A DNA stretch of 64,000 nt from Microdochium bolleyi (GCA_001566295.1 KQ964249.1:744001-808000); one strand, 5' to 3'. Shown: positions 9,834 to 21,354, numbered from the stretch's first letter. Program-made: numbers and translations. The notes: a model not told the origin generated them from the sequence alone.

Positions 9834-11434
9834 CGTCTGATGTATCGTGTCGGTGATAATGATGTGGCAGAATTGGACTCGTTCGTGGGCGAAAATGAAT
9901 GCTCTTGCCTCTCGTGGGAAGGATCAGGGACGAGATACTAATGCATTCCAGGGTCATGCGCTGTCTGCTGTTGGCCGCTGATTGTCACGAGCCAGGGCTG
10001 AGCTCTGGCTGACTCACAGTTCGCCGGCCCCGGAGACAAGTGCTGACTGCTAGTTGGTCCCATCGCAAGACCGCCGGTTCGTCGGGCCTTCTGTCGCTAG
10101 GTCTCATCCTGCATGTTTTTGCCTCACCCGACACGACCCCGAGAGCTGTACGAGCGTCGGAAAGAAAAACGATCTGCTGGCCGGCTGACCCCCAGAAGTG
10201 AGGTGGGCCCGGAAGAGCCGTCAGCGCTGCCAATAGTACTGCACGGCTGGACGCGGCGCGGGAACAGGACTGGAACAACATCTGTACACGGTACCATAAA
10301 TACTGATTTCACGCTCCATTGCAGGGTTCAGGAGCCCTGGGCGACCATGCTCAAGCATTTAAGTGGCGAGCGTCATGGTGTTACAAGCGAGTGCAGCAAA
10401 GTAAGACTGCGCTCTTGGGCGAAATCACAACGATGTGGTCCATATGCTCATCGGTCTCCAAACCTGCCTTGTTTGACCAATGTCCGACGCGGATTGCTGG
10501 GTTGTTTTCCCTATAATCAGATCATATCTCACCCGCCCTAGCTTAGTATTAGGAATGAAAGGAGTAGGGGACAGATTAAGATGGTCCTATTAACTTATCT
10601 AGCCTGAGACACCTGTCTACGTGCTGCTTACTAAGGTCTGTACGCCTTGACGTTGCGCGAAAGCTATCAATAGCCGCGGAGAGACGTATTGAATCGGCTT
10701 CCAAACGAGGAAAGGCAAATCAATTGAGGGCACATGGAACGTTGTTTTACGAGGCCTTCGCCCTGCGAGAACATGTCAGAAGACACGATTCAACAAGCAT
10801 GCCAACCAAAAAAATAAGCATGCCAAGCCTAGCGACATCCTCCTGCAAGTCCGATTGACGACTAGGGTTCTGCTGCAGGATCTCTACATCCCTGCTGCCC
10901 CCCTCGGACCAGACGTGGTGCGTAACGTTTCCTCACCGTGGGGACATGTCAGCGCGAATCACAGCGGCGAGATGCGGCCCGTGGGCACTCTGGTCGGAGG
11001 TAGTCAATGCTTCTAGGATCCGCGGCCCTGAGAATCCTTTTCTCATGCTTGCTTACAATCAACCTCCTCAAGACATGACTGTGGAAGCTCTACACACGCT
11101 CAGAGCGACCTCCATAGTCCGAGCGATCTTGGATCTGATTGGCTGATTGGCAGAGGTTGCGTCCCAATCCGGCAAGAATGCAACGGTCCGGTTCCATTGT
11201 GAAAGGGGGACGACATGAAGTGCGAGCACCATCACAACACTGCAACGGAGGTTGCTGTAAGCGCACGCATCGTGACGGATGACGGATCAGAGGAGACAAC
11301 TATTTAACACGAGGCATGGCCGTCGAGTTGGTTGTCGTCTTTGATCTCGGCACCTCATCTGCTCAGACCACCACACAGCCAAGCTCCGCCATCCGCCTCA
11401 CTTTCTTTCCACACCCAGGCTCCCACCAGGCAAG
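9834..11434. other. Intergenic, no gene seen
   Basis: The stretch 10540-10700 is AT-leaning and looks like another weak degenerated tract. The last 150 bases hold a TATTTAA box-like sequence at 11301-11307 and a pyrimidine-rich leader before the LysM gene. Confidence 0.5.
11301..11307 (+). promoter_or_regulatory. Possible TATA element of the LysM gene
   Basis: TATTTAA lies 128 bases before the ATG at 11435 and is followed by a CT-rich leader, a usual arrangement for a fungal core promoter. It is assigned by position only. Confidence 0.35.
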
Positions 11435-12247
11435 ATGCGCTACTCCCTCGCCACCGTCCTCCTCGCCTCCTCGGCCGTCTACGCCGCAGCGATCGTCGAG
11501 CCGCGCGACTGCCGCCGCATCACCGTCCGCAGCGGCGACTCGTGCAGCTCTCTCGCCAGCACCTGCGGTGTGAGCGGCAGCGCCTTCCTCGGCTTCAACG
11601 GCGGCTCCGGCCTCTGCTCGCGTCTCGTCCCGGGCCAGAGCGTGTGCTGCTCCGCAGGCAAGCGCTCCGTCGCCGCCGAAGACGACATCGTCGCCCGCGC
11701 CGCCGAGTGCCGCACCACCAAGGTCCAGTCGGGCGACAGCTGCGGCACGCTCGCCGCCCGCTGCGGCGTCAGCGGCGCCGACTTCACCGGCTTCAACAGC
11801 GCCACCCCGAACCTCTGCTCGACCCTGCTCCCGGGCCAGAGCGTGTGCTGCTCCTCGGGCACCCTGCCCCAGCCCGCCCGCCCCCAGCCCGGCGCGGACG
11901 GCGTCTGCGCGACCTACGACGTCAAGGCGGGCGACTACTGCGCGCGCATTGCAGACGTCGCCGCCTCCGGCGCCATCAGCGTCGCCGACATCGAGCGCTT
12001 CAACAAGGACAAGACGTGGCTGTGGAAGGGCTGCAACTACCTGCTCGTCGGCCAGCGCATCTGCCTGAGCGACGGCAAGGCGCCGCTGCCGGCGGCCGAG
12101 GAGTCCGCCATCTGCGGCCCGACCGTCCCGGGGACAGAGTACCCCAAGAACGGGCAGGCGCTGAAGGACCTGAACCCGTGCCCGGACAGCCAGTGCTGCA
12201 GCCAGTGGGGCCAGTGCGGCACGACGGAGGAGCACTGCAGCTTCTGA
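11435..12247 (+). CDS. Secreted three-LysM protein with chitinase-type cysteine-rich tail (LysM effector-like)
   Basis: A 270-residue, intron-free secreted protein predicted to bind chitin (GlcNAc polymers). A signal peptide covers residues 1-18. LysM 1 spans about 26-71 and LysM 2 about 92-138, each ending in LVPGQSVCC or LLPGQSVCC. A longer, divergent LysM 3 spans about 158-211. The tail 226-270 (CGPTVPGTEYP, then NPCPDSQCCSQWGQCGTTEEHC) matches the segment that joins LysM repeats to the catalytic part in subgroup C (killer-toxin-like) GH18 chitinases. Here a TGA follows CSF at residue 270 and no GH18 sequence is found downstream. It is either a stand-alone chitin-binding effector or the truncated front of such a chitinase. 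Codon use is strongly C-ending, as expected for an expressed gene. Confidence 0.9.
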   Translation: MRYSLATVLLASSAVYAAAIVEPRDCRRITVRSGDSCSSLASTCGVSGSAFLGFNGGSGLCSRLVPGQSVCCSAGKRSVAAEDDIVARAAECRTTKVQSGDSCGTLAARCGVSGADFTGFNSATPNLCSTLLPGQSVCCSSGTLPQPARPQPGADGVCATYDVKAGDYCARIADVAASGAISVADIERFNKDKTWLWKGCNYLLVGQRICLSDGKAPLPAAEESAICGPTVPGTEYPKNGQALKDLNPCPDSQCCSQWGQCGTTEEHCSF

Positions 12248-12976
12248 GGTCGGCCTGGAATCTGGGAGGTTCTGATGAGTACAAGGCGAGGATTGGGGGC
12301 TCGTCTGAGGGTGTAAAGACGGGGAGACGGGGAGGATTTGTGCGGCTGACGAACTTTCGCGGTAAACTTCTTGCTGTGGTATTTCATGTCACGAGCCCAG
12401 TACAACGATTATCCAGTAGTAGAGTTGTTCCAACGACTCGGACGTCCCGGATTTCTTTTAGAAAGGTCTTACATAAAATAGCTTGAATGAAGTCGATCGC
12501 AATACAGTAGCTGTACAGAACATATTCTGCGGAGTAAACATTACCCGTCTTAGTTACTTGGATCTATTGGTGCAATGTCTACAATCATAGATTCACACAG
12601 TTCTGTTTACTCCAACTGGCCAGAGCTCAGATCCGACGGCGATGCTGATAAGCGAGGGTGGATAAAAAAACTTGAGAATCTTCCAAAACTGACAACACAA
12701 AGGCAATCACCTGAACTTCAGCCAAGAACCCAGCCGTGGCTGTGTGCCGCGTATTGGCTGCGAGTCACCTCTCAGCAGGGCTGCAAAGCTGAATCCAAGA
12801 GTAAGCGACTGGGACTAGACCCGACGCTCCTTCCCTCCGGCCGGTTCGCGTACCCTGGCAGCTATGTGCGTGCATGCTGACGCTATGTGACCAGGTGTCA
12901 AGTCAGACTGCGTACCGGGGAACTACCCCTCATCCAACCACTTCCACGAGTCCAATCACCGCGATCAGTGTCAGAA
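12248..12976. other. Intergenic between LysM and HET genes
   Basis: No gene is seen. Checked in all frames for a chitinase remainder after 12247; no DGxDxDxE-like GH18 motif is present. The 12420-12600 stretch is AT-rich. Confidence 0.6.
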
Positions 12977-14992
12977 ATGCGCCTTCTTCACACCTTGACT
13001 CATCGCCTGGAGGACAAGCCTCCCGGGTCTGTCCGGTATGCGATTCTGTCGCACACTTGGAGGGACAGAGAGCTCCTGTTCGCCGATGTCGCCCACGCGG
13101 ACGCAGCACAGGGCTGGAAGAGCGAGGAGTGTGCACGCAAGGTCCTCCAGGCCTGCGCGCTCGCCAAGTCTGAAGGTTACGATTTCATCTGGGTCGACAA
13201 CTGCTGTGAGGCTACTAATGACTCTCTCGCGGAGGACCTCTGTGCTGACATTGCCATCAAGGTATCGACAAATCAAGCAGTGCTGAGCTGTCTGAGGCGA
13301 TCAACTCCATGTACCAGTGGTATGGCATGGCCTCTGTGTGCTATGCCTTTCTCGCCGATGCCGAGAGTTCTACAGATCTGCAGGCCTGTCGGTACTTCAC
13401 AAGGGGCTGGACCTTGCAGGAGATGATCGCGCCGAGTCAACTCAAGTTCTACAACCGAGAGTGGCGATGCCTAGGGTCACGCGGCGATATGAGCCAGCAG
13501 CTCAGTGAAATCACCCAAATACCGCTGGAACTCCTCGTAGACCGAGAGACTCATCTTCAGAGTCGGTATTCCATGCATATCCTTCAAACCACAAGTGTCG
13601 CGACGCGTATGTCGTGGGCGTCCAAAAGAAACACAGCTCGGCCCGAGGATATTGCCTACTGCCTCATGGGTATCTTCGGCGTGAACATGCCCCTTCTCTA
13701 CGGAGAAGGGGGCCAACGAGCATTCCGACGCCTGCAGCAAGAGATCATGAAGCGGTGTGGAGACCAGTCGATTCTGATCCATGAGAGCAGATCCCTCCTC
13801 GCCAGTCGGCCATCTCAGTTCCTCAAGGGTTTCTCTGTGGGAGACCGCTATCACACCTCAAACATAGGCCTTAGCGACAACGACATCGTGCTTGATGTCA
13901 CGCTGACCCCCCTGAGCTCACTGAGCCCTCCGAGACTCCAAGGCATGGCATTGGCAATTCTCAACTGCACAGACGAGACGAGAGATCACCTTGGCCGGCC
14001 AGGACTGATTGTGCGTCCGGTAGGCGACCCGGCTGCGAACCGTTACGTGGCTTTTGAATGGAACAATTCCAAGGTCATGGTTGCCATACTTCCCGGGCCG
14101 ACCTCGAATTCCAGCATCCTGCGACCGCTTCATCTTGTGACATCTTCAACCCCATTCGAAGGTATGTCCATTGAGCGCGAGTCGTGCGTTCTGCCTCCCG
14201 ACAACACTGCTTTAAGAACGAAGACAAGTCACGTGCTCTAACACAATAATAGCACTCTCCTCCGCGACTGCGAATCTGCGACAGCTGAGCCATGCCCGCA
14301 TCGTAATTGACATCAACGACGACGAGGACATCCCAGACCACTCTTCGCTCGGCCGCATGGTAGTCAGGACAAAGTTCTCTGCTGACGTTACCCAGCGCTA
14401 TACCATCGACAAGGCGGCACCAGCCCTGGCAACCGGGCTCATCATCAGCAAAGGCAACTCGACCTTGGATTTTGACAGAATTCTGAGAGAAGAATGGCTT
14501 GGCGTGCTCCTGCTGTCCACAGAGACACAACAGCCTCAGCCCGTCAACTCCCGTCTGCAGATCATACTCGCATGGGGTCGCCAGCAAGGCAGCAGCAGCA
14601 GACTTCCGACCCGCCCGGGCGGCAGTAAAGTAGCCCCTGCATGGTGCGGGCTGTTCGCGCTGGAGAAACTGCAGGACATGTTCGAAATGCGAGCAGGGAG
14701 CCGAAAGTCGTCACAGAAGCCGCAGCGTAGAGCCCTGGGCATCCTCGAGAGCGTCAGCTACGATCCTGGCTACGCGCTGCGGCAGCGGCACGAGCATCTT
14801 GATGACGAATCGCACAGCGTGGCCTCGCTCGCGGACCTGGACATGAGCCTGCGCTTTGCGTCCAACTACCAGCTGAAGCATACGTCGAAGTTTCACGTAG
14901 AGCCAGGCCGTGCTTTGGTCGCCAGTATCGTACCTGTGACGTTCCTCGACAACACGACTTACACACTGGAGCTTCGTGAGGTCCGGGCGTGA
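12977..14992 (+). CDS. HET-domain (heterokaryon incompatibility) protein 1
   Basis: The HET domain is found in fungal non-self recognition genes whose activation causes cell death after fusion of incompatible hyphae. Three exons, 12977-13205, 13262-14161 and 14253-14992, give 622 residues in frame. The first intron restores the core motif: exon 1 ends in VDNC and exon 2 continues CIDKSSSAELSEAINSMYQW. The first intron holds CTAAT, and the second ends with a CTAAC branch site and AG. Motifs in order are RYAILSHTW (19-27), the WVDNCCIDK block, CYAFLAD, RGWTLQEMIAP, and the SWAS-RPEDIAYCLMGIFGVNMPLLYGEG block that closes the domain. The remaining 350 residues carry no recognised repeat (no WD40, ankyrin or NACHT seen), so this is the short HET-only type. 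No signal peptide is visible. Confidence 0.92.
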
Positions 14993-15808
14993 GTGTTAGG
15001 TTACCTCACAATTCCGCGGGATATCTTCGGAGTTTGGAGTATGGCCACCGTCTAGATGAGTGCGTTTGCACTTCAGAAGTACGCACGCCCGGCCGCGACA
15101 ATGCTTAGCACAATGCATGCAGAGGGCTCACCGCACATACCACCTACATGCTGTTGCTGTCCTTTGAGACTGCTGACCAGACGGATGGATGATGGACAAG
15201 GGTATAAGCGCTTCTGGAAAGATTTCCGGATTATCGTGGCTTGTGTCTGTAGCATATCTCGTCTGGTGCACTATTGCCAAAGCGTCAGCCGGAGTGCTGC
15301 CTCGTACTGGGGATACTGAAAGACTCCTGCCTTCTTTGCCACTTGCCGCTTTTCGGTTTGGGGAGCTATGGTCGAAAGACACAGTCGTCGTTCTGGTCTA
15401 TACACAAAAGCATATTGCATGTAGTGAAAGTTTTGATTGCTGGCCAATTTGGATTTCCGAACGTCCTGTGGAACTTCTCAGCAATGGTGACATGGCCGCG
15501 CCGCTCTCCATATCGAGCGTTGCTTGCGAGACAAGCACTAGCCTGACGCGCGCGCGGCACTTCTTTCTCCTGCCATCCGTGGCGGGGTGAGATAACCAGT
15601 GTTCGCAAGGTGAGGCTCGCCGCTCGTGATGGGACGGGGTGCGTCGGGAAAGGCAGGTGGTATCCTGACACACGTGACATGCAGGTCCGCGGAAACGGTC
15701 GAGCGAAAGGGCGGCTGACTCCTTCTGGACCGAGCGATGATCCTTTCGGCCGGAACACGGTGTATGGTAGTAGTCCGACGGACGGCCGGCCGCGAGTCAA
15801 GCCCAGGG

Positions 15809-15831
15809 CGCACACACGCGCGCGCGCGCGC
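15809..15831. repeat. Alternating CA/CG dinucleotide tract
   Basis: About 23 bases of strict pyrimidine-purine alternation (CG, CA, then CG repeats). Such tracts are prone to length change and, when supercoiled, to Z-form DNA. It lies in the spacer, away from genes. Confidence 0.75.
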
Positions 15832-17888
15832 CCGCAGAGAACGCCGTTACGTCGGGCTCGCTCCACTCTGGTGATATAATAACCCGCAGTATTATATTAG
15901 CATGTGCACGTGCGCAGCCGCCGCCTCCGCTGCCTCCCAGATCCCGACTCCGGGCACATTTGAAGTGGGCAGAGTTGTTGCGTTGACATAACTACGGCAT
16001 TTGTAGCGTAGCGGTGTGAGTGAGAGCCTAATGAATGATTACTGACATGCCCCATGTTACTCGCGTTCCTCGACCCCGCGACTCTGTGATATGTGGAAGA
16101 TTTGGTATCCATGTGCGTGACGTGCAGTCTACCAATTGTTACATCCCGCTCAGGCGAGCCGCGCAGCTCTGGGGTAAACTACAAGAGCTTCTTGGGGTAG
16201 AAATGCCGCTTGTTCTTTCCGTCCCCAACGCGGTAGGCGAAGACCGGCGGGTTACCGGTTGAGAAGCGTGGCGAAAGGTTGTCAGCCACAAGAGCGGAAA
16301 ACCTGCCAGCTCGCAATGTCTCTAGACCGGACCTCTGCCTGCCTGCTGCAACAGGCAGCTGACAAGACACGAGGGCGAGGGGGCGAGAGGTCCTTCACGA
16401 TGTGATCGGCGAACAAGAGGTCTTGGCGGCTGGGGATGGGCAGATGCCAAGACGCTCTAGGGATCTGAGCGAGAGGTGTGAAAATGCCGAGGGAGCAACC
16501 CGTATCAGCACCCTTGGAGAACATGCCACTATCCGCGCGCGTACGGTGAGCGTCGAGAGTGTTCTAGGTAGGTGGTAGGTGATGGTGCTAGATAGTGCAT
16601 GTGGTATGTCGCATCTGGCCGTCAGCGACGCGGAACAATGCGTTGCCGCCACACCATTTGCGTGCTGTGCGGCTCAGTCAGTCCATGATAGCGAAAGGGA
16701 AAGCGGATGCGAGGGCGACCCGCGGAGTCACACAGCTGCGTACCTGACAGGCCTGGCCACGCATTGCCCAAAGCAGCAGGTGCAGTTGGAGGGGCGGGTA
16801 CGCCTTAATGGAGGGCGCTATTATCCCCAGCTGCGTAGTCGGCGGCGCGATGATCGACATGCGCTGCCAAGCAGGCGAACACCGGCACTTGTGTGTGTGC
16901 GTGTGGCAGGGCGGCGCTGTTGATGGAGGGGTTTTTTGCGTGACGACAGCCCAGGCTGGGGAAGAGTGCCGAACGACGACTTGGCTTCTTATCCCAAGCC
17001 TCCTGGCGAGAAGGGTCGAGGGCACGCAGCAACCAGCAGGCTTCAGGCTTATCAGATGCTCCAGTTGCCATGGCACGGTACGTTAGCAGGAACGTGGGGA
17101 AGCGAGGCCCAGGGGCCCGGGGGCCTGGCAAATGACGCGTGCCGGGTATAGTGGTATACTTATTGCACCTCATGCCCATCGTATAACCCCTGGGCCCTGC
17201 CAGACCTACAGACGCTCCACGCCGAGGCCCCGTGCAATGGCAATTCCTCCCGGCACTTCCCAGCTGCCACTAGCAACCTTCCCGTTCCGGCAGTTGCGCT
17301 TGGGCTTGGCGACGCACCACCGCCAGCATAGTCGCCCAATCTCCGACCAGCGGCACCCTCTGTTTTGCCTTTTCTTTATCGTCGGGCCAAGACACCCCTG
17401 TCTGCGGCGACTCTGTGCCCATACCTCACAGCATGCCGCACTCGACGAGATCAGGGCAGGATCCGCGCCTCGCAAGCTCTCGATTGGGCGAGGCGTCTGG
17501 AGTCGAGGTATATGCATGCTCCCGTTCAGCCTCCCCATATGGTGGTCTCGGGCGGCCACGGCTCTAGACTCAATGAGGTAGGTCCCACCACCATTGATGC
17601 TCGGCGGCAACCCGCCATTGGTGGTGACTCGGGCGACTCTGAAGATCCCCGAGCCGCACTATGCCGGTCCGCCTGCGCGTCAGGGATACAGGCCAGAGCC
17701 GCACGTGAGCAGCGCATGTCGTCGAAGCAAAAGCCGAGATGCTAGAGCTAGTCTACGGTCTCGACGGTCTGGGGCAGATTGTGGGACCGGCACCTCGCTC
17801 GCCGGGGGGCCCTGCTGAGGCCTGTGATGCTGCTCCGGGATATGGACGAAGATCATTGTTCCTCGTCCGGATCGACTGTGCAGCTTTG

Positions 17889-17896
17889 TATAAGAG
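17889..17896 (+). promoter_or_regulatory. TATA element of the metalloprotease gene
   Basis: TATAAGAG lies 188 bases before the ATG at 18077. It is followed by a strongly CT-rich leader (17925-18070) and the start context GCCACCATGG. The arrangement fits a strong fungal core promoter; assignment is by sequence and position only. Confidence 0.55.
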
Positions 17897-18076
17897 CCTC
17901 AGTCGATCCCGTCGTCTCAGTGCTGATCCCCTTCTCACCTCACCTCATCTCATCTTGAGTCCTCCAGCCCTCCTACCTACCCAGACATCCTCCTGCCTCG
18001 GCCTTGACTCATTCGCTTGAGCTCATCTTCTCCAACGACAATACCAACTTCTTGTCTTCCTCCCACAACCGCCACC

Positions 18077-18928
18077 ATGGTCAAGATCTCCCTCACCCTT
18101 GCCGCCTTCCTCGCGGCCACCGGCCTCGCCGCGCCTCAGGCAGGCCGCTTCGGCTGTGGCACCCACGAGCCCACCGCCGAGCTCATCGAGGCTGCCCAGA
18201 GCATGTCCGCCAGCGAGGCCGACTTCGCCCAGCAGGGCGGCATGTCCATCCAGGCCACCATCGAGGTCGACCTGTACATCCACGTCGTCTCGGCTGGCAC
18301 CGCCCTCTCTGACGGCAACGTCCCCGACAGCCAGCTCTCCCAGCAGGTCGTTGTCCTCAACAACGCCTACGCCCCCTACGGCGTCCACTTCAACCTCAAG
18401 GGCACCGACCGCACCGTCAACAGCCAGTGGGCCAACAACCAGAACGAGCTCGCCATGAAGCGCGCCCTCCGCAAGGGCGGCTACTCGGCCCTCAACCTCT
18501 ACTTCCAGAAGTCGGCCGGCAGCGGCATCCTCGGCTTCTGCTACTTCCCCACCAGCTTCTCTGGCACCACCAGCACCACCTTCATCCAGGATGGCTGCAC
18601 CATCCTCTACAGCACCACCCCGGGCGGCAGCTCCTCCCCCTTCAACCTCGGTGGCACCGCCACCCACGAGGTCGGCCACTGGATGGGTCTCTTCCACACC
18701 TTCCAGGGCGGCTGCACCGGCGCCGGCGACTCGGTCGCCGACACCCCGGCCCAGTCCTCCCCCTCCTCCGGCTGCCCCGTCGGCCGCGACTCGTGCCCCA
18801 GCCAGGCTGGCGTCGACCCCATCCACAACTACATGGACTACTCCGATGACGCCTGCTACTCCGAGTTCACCACCGGCCAGGCCACCCGCATGGCCTCCAT
18901 GTGGAACACCTACCGTGCCGGCAAGTAA
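18077..18928 (+). CDS. Secreted pappalysin-like metalloprotease (M43B, fungal MEP1 type)
   Basis: A secreted zinc endopeptidase of 283 residues, intron-free, with almost only C-ending codons, so probably highly expressed. The ATG at 18077 is chosen over the in-frame one at 18017 because it sits in a strong context and starts a signal peptide (VKISLTLAAFLAATGLAAP). The zinc site is HEVGHWMGLFH, with H197, E198, H201 and H207. The Met-turn NYMDYSDDACYSEFT follows near residues 255-269, and paired cysteines surround it as in M43 cytophagalysin-like enzymes. There is no long propeptide and no C-terminal extension. Related fungal proteases are secreted during host colonisation (Coccidioides Mep1 is the known example); the substrate here is unknown. 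Confidence 0.93.
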   Translation: MVKISLTLAAFLAATGLAAPQAGRFGCGTHEPTAELIEAAQSMSASEADFAQQGGMSIQATIEVDLYIHVVSAGTALSDGNVPDSQLSQQVVVLNNAYAPYGVHFNLKGTDRTVNSQWANNQNELAMKRALRKGGYSALNLYFQKSAGSGILGFCYFPTSFSGTTSTTFIQDGCTILYSTTPGGSSSPFNLGGTATHEVGHWMGLFHTFQGGCTGAGDSVADTPAQSSPSSGCPVGRDSCPSQAGVDPIHNYMDYSDDACYSEFTTGQATRMASMWNTYRAGK

Positions 18929-19651
18929 GGGACTCGCCCCCCCTTGCTGAGCCTGGCAGACCAGATCTTGTTGCACGCAGGTCCCGGTCGCACAGGAACG
19001 ATTTTGAAGGTGGCTTTCGTGTGTCTGCTTTTCTTGTTGAAAGCGTGAGCGTTGTTGTTGGTGTATTCGAGCGTGGTGTTGGGTTGTTGTGGTTGAATGA
19101 GCGTTGACGAAAGCATGGTGGGAGTGGTGGAAGCGGGTGGTACATATGACGACACGAGAGCGATGACGATGGTTGTTGCTTGAGCGCGATGAAACTTCTA
19201 TCCCTGCCGCATTTGGCTATTCTCGCTGGTTCTGCCCTGGCAGGATCGTGCTTGAGCTATCAGCCTTGCGCAGACTTCTTTGTATATACATACAACTCTT
19301 CTTGGTCTATCCAGAATTGAACATATCTATCGAGAGAACAGCCGATGCCAGGTGATCCGTCATGTGATTCTGATCGCCTCGAGAATGTTGATCAAGCCGA
19401 ACATGTGAGTGCCTGCATGGTGTACATTTCTTGATTCCGAGAGGGGCTCTATAGCCCATCAGATCACCATAATGTGCATGATTGGACAACTACGTCCTGA
19501 CTTTTAAAGTCAAAAGGTATTCTATAAAAGGCCATGCACCATCAACATGGAAAATGGTTTCTTCAATTCTTGAATTCGTTACCGATATGTGCGAGAGCCG
19601 ACAATTTCTGGGTTTGAGGACACCGATACGTTCTTTTCGGCTGGTGCGAGC
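18929..19651. other. Intergenic, convergent gene ends
   Basis: Contains the 3' flanks of the metalloprotease (plus) and the DUF4291 gene (minus). No gene is seen; 19300-19560 is AT-rich. Confidence 0.6.
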
Positions 19652-20497
19652 TCACGCAGTATCTGGTAGATCCATACGCAAGATCTCTCTCAGGTCGGCG
19701 GGCACGACGATCTCCTCCTCCACGGGGCACAGCCCCCTCTCGACCAGCTCCCCGTCCGCGATGGTGGGTTCTTCGTCGAGCGTCATCTTCAGCTCCCGCG
19801 CCGTGTCGGTCACGTCGGTGATGTCTACGATCCACTCGGCGATCCACCGGGCAGCAAGGGCCGCGGGGATGCCGATCTGGATGCTTCGGTAGGCGAGCTT
19901 CTCGATGTGAGCGTCGCGCTCGGGGTCCCACTGGACTTTGACCTTGTCCGACTTCACACCCGAGGCATGAGACTCCCCTGCTCTGTCTTTGACAATATCG
20001 CCGTCCTTGGCGGGATCGTTTCCATCTCTGTGCCCGGCCTTACCATTCCTTGCTGAAGCTCCTCCGGCGACCTTCGCCGCATCTGACGTAATGGTGGGCG
20101 AGGGAGCACGGGTCGTCAGCTCCGCCATTCTCAGCAGCGCCCACAAGTCCGCCCTGCGCATCCGCAGCGCCAGGATGCGCTCTTGGTTCGCGTCCTTGTG
20201 CGAGTAGCCCGCGCGGTACATCATCCAGCACCAGCTCGGCTTGACCCACGTCATGCGCGTGAGCTTGAAGCGCGGTGAGGCGTCGAGCCTCTGCGCCGCG
20301 CAGGCCGCGGTCGCGATGGCAGCGTTGTAGGCCTGGTAGACCGTGATGAGGTCGTCTTCTCGGTCGTGGGTGTTGATGCTGGTGGCGACAGGGGAGGTGA
20401 GGGTGGTGGTGGCAGGGGTGCGATCACACTTGGCGCGGATCTGCCTGAAGGGAGTGGTTGTTGGTGGCATGCTGGCTTGGAATCTTAGTTGTTCCAT
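19652..20497 (-). CDS. DUF4291 domain protein
   Basis: A family of unknown function found in bacteria and fungi. The ATG at 20497 gives 281 residues without intron; a second in-frame Met lies nine codons later. The N-terminal signature is clear: IRAKCD near the start, VYQAYNAAIA, then FKLTRMTWVKPSWCWMMYRA, where RMTWxKPSxxWMMYR is the family hallmark, followed by NQERILALRMRR. Residues about 125-185 are a charged, low-complexity insertion (Ala/Gly/Asp/Lys). After it come the second conserved block VQWDPERD and a C-terminal ADLREILRM. No signal peptide or membrane helix is visible, so it is probably cytosolic or nuclear. I do not assign an activity. Confidence 0.85.
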   Translation of the reverse strand: MEQLRFQASMPPTTTPFRQIRAKCDRTPATTTLTSPVATSINTHDREDDLITVYQAYNAAIATAACAAQRLDASPRFKLTRMTWVKPSWCWMMYRAGYSHKDANQERILALRMRRADLWALLRMAELTTRAPSPTITSDAAKVAGGASARNGKAGHRDGNDPAKDGDIVKDRAGESHASGVKSDKVKVQWDPERDAHIEKLAYRSIQIGIPAALAARWIAEWIVDITDVTDTARELKMTLDEEPTIADGELVERGLCPVEEEIVVPADLREILRMDLPDTA

Positions 20498-21354
20498 TTC
20501 CTTTCCCAACTAGATATGCTGGATTGTAGGTTCCACAAAGTTTGATAATGTGAAACCTCCTCGAGTGCTCTATACCAGCTTGATATAAACCATACCTTGG
20601 GGTCAACACTATAACGACCTGCGGGGCTGGTGGTACGCTAGTCGCCGCCGCCTGAGTCACCTCGGCGGTGCATAAGTGCTCGACTGCTCAGCCTCAAGCA
20701 ACGTCTGGATTTTGACCAACAAGAATGAGCCGAAAAGCACTAGAGACGGTAGTACAGGCTGTGTCATTCAGCCTTGAGCCAATCGAGTCTGCCTCCAAAA
20801 TCTGACCGCCCAGCTCGAGATCCTAACAATACTCGCGGTGTAACCAGTATTATCAGTGATGGGAACTAAAAATGACTCTTATCTTCACATGCGCCTACAC
20901 GTGGGAAGAAGTCCGCACCAGGATTTTCGGAGGTATCATGACCTGGATACAGTTATTTAGCCTCCTGTTGCTCTGAATGAGCCGGCACATCCCAAAGAAA
21001 GGTGGCTGTCCAATGATTGGGCAGGGACGTGCTTAGCAACCAACACCGCGAGATGTGGAAAAACAAAGACCAACCAAGACATGAATGCCTTGCTATGTTG
21101 GTTCGGGTCTGGGCGGGGTGCAAAGGCCTCCGGGCGAGAAAGTGGTCGGCCTCCCGCAGGCCAGCCAATGCAACACTCGTGTGCCAACAAACTGGCCCAT
21201 TGAAAAGCACACTTTTCGCACATAATCGGCCGCACGAATCTTGTTTTTGGTGAAGCATTTTGAGGAACAATTCTGGTTCGAACTCTACCGTTTTAGACGG
21301 ACTCTCTAATTATCATCATCTTTCCGCTCGACTATCCATTGCGGTACTGCAACC
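20498..21354. other. Intergenic, divergent promoters
   Basis: Lies between the start of the DUF4291 gene (minus) and the 3CxxC gene (plus), so both promoters must be here. No gene or repeat is seen. A TTCGAAC at about 21279 was checked for a tRNA T-arm and does not pair. Confidence 0.55.

Larger units (their letters stand above)
14993..18076. other. Long gene-poor spacer (3.1 kb)
   Basis: No supportable gene. Frames up to about 160 codons exist but are Arg/Pro/Ser-rich, overlap on both strands and lack motifs. The tract holds an alternating C-purine run at 15809-15831, an AT-rich TATAATA...TATTATA patch at about 15873-15898, and the promoter of the metalloprotease at its right end. Confidence 0.5.

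Noticed and set aside
12248..12486. Missing GH18 exon after the LysM gene
   Set aside because: All three plus frames were read; none shows GH18 motifs, and stops are frequent.
18023..18976. 317-codon minus-strand frame, Gly/Ala/Val-rich
   Set aside because: Mirror of the metalloprotease gene caused by its C-ending codons; no features of its own.
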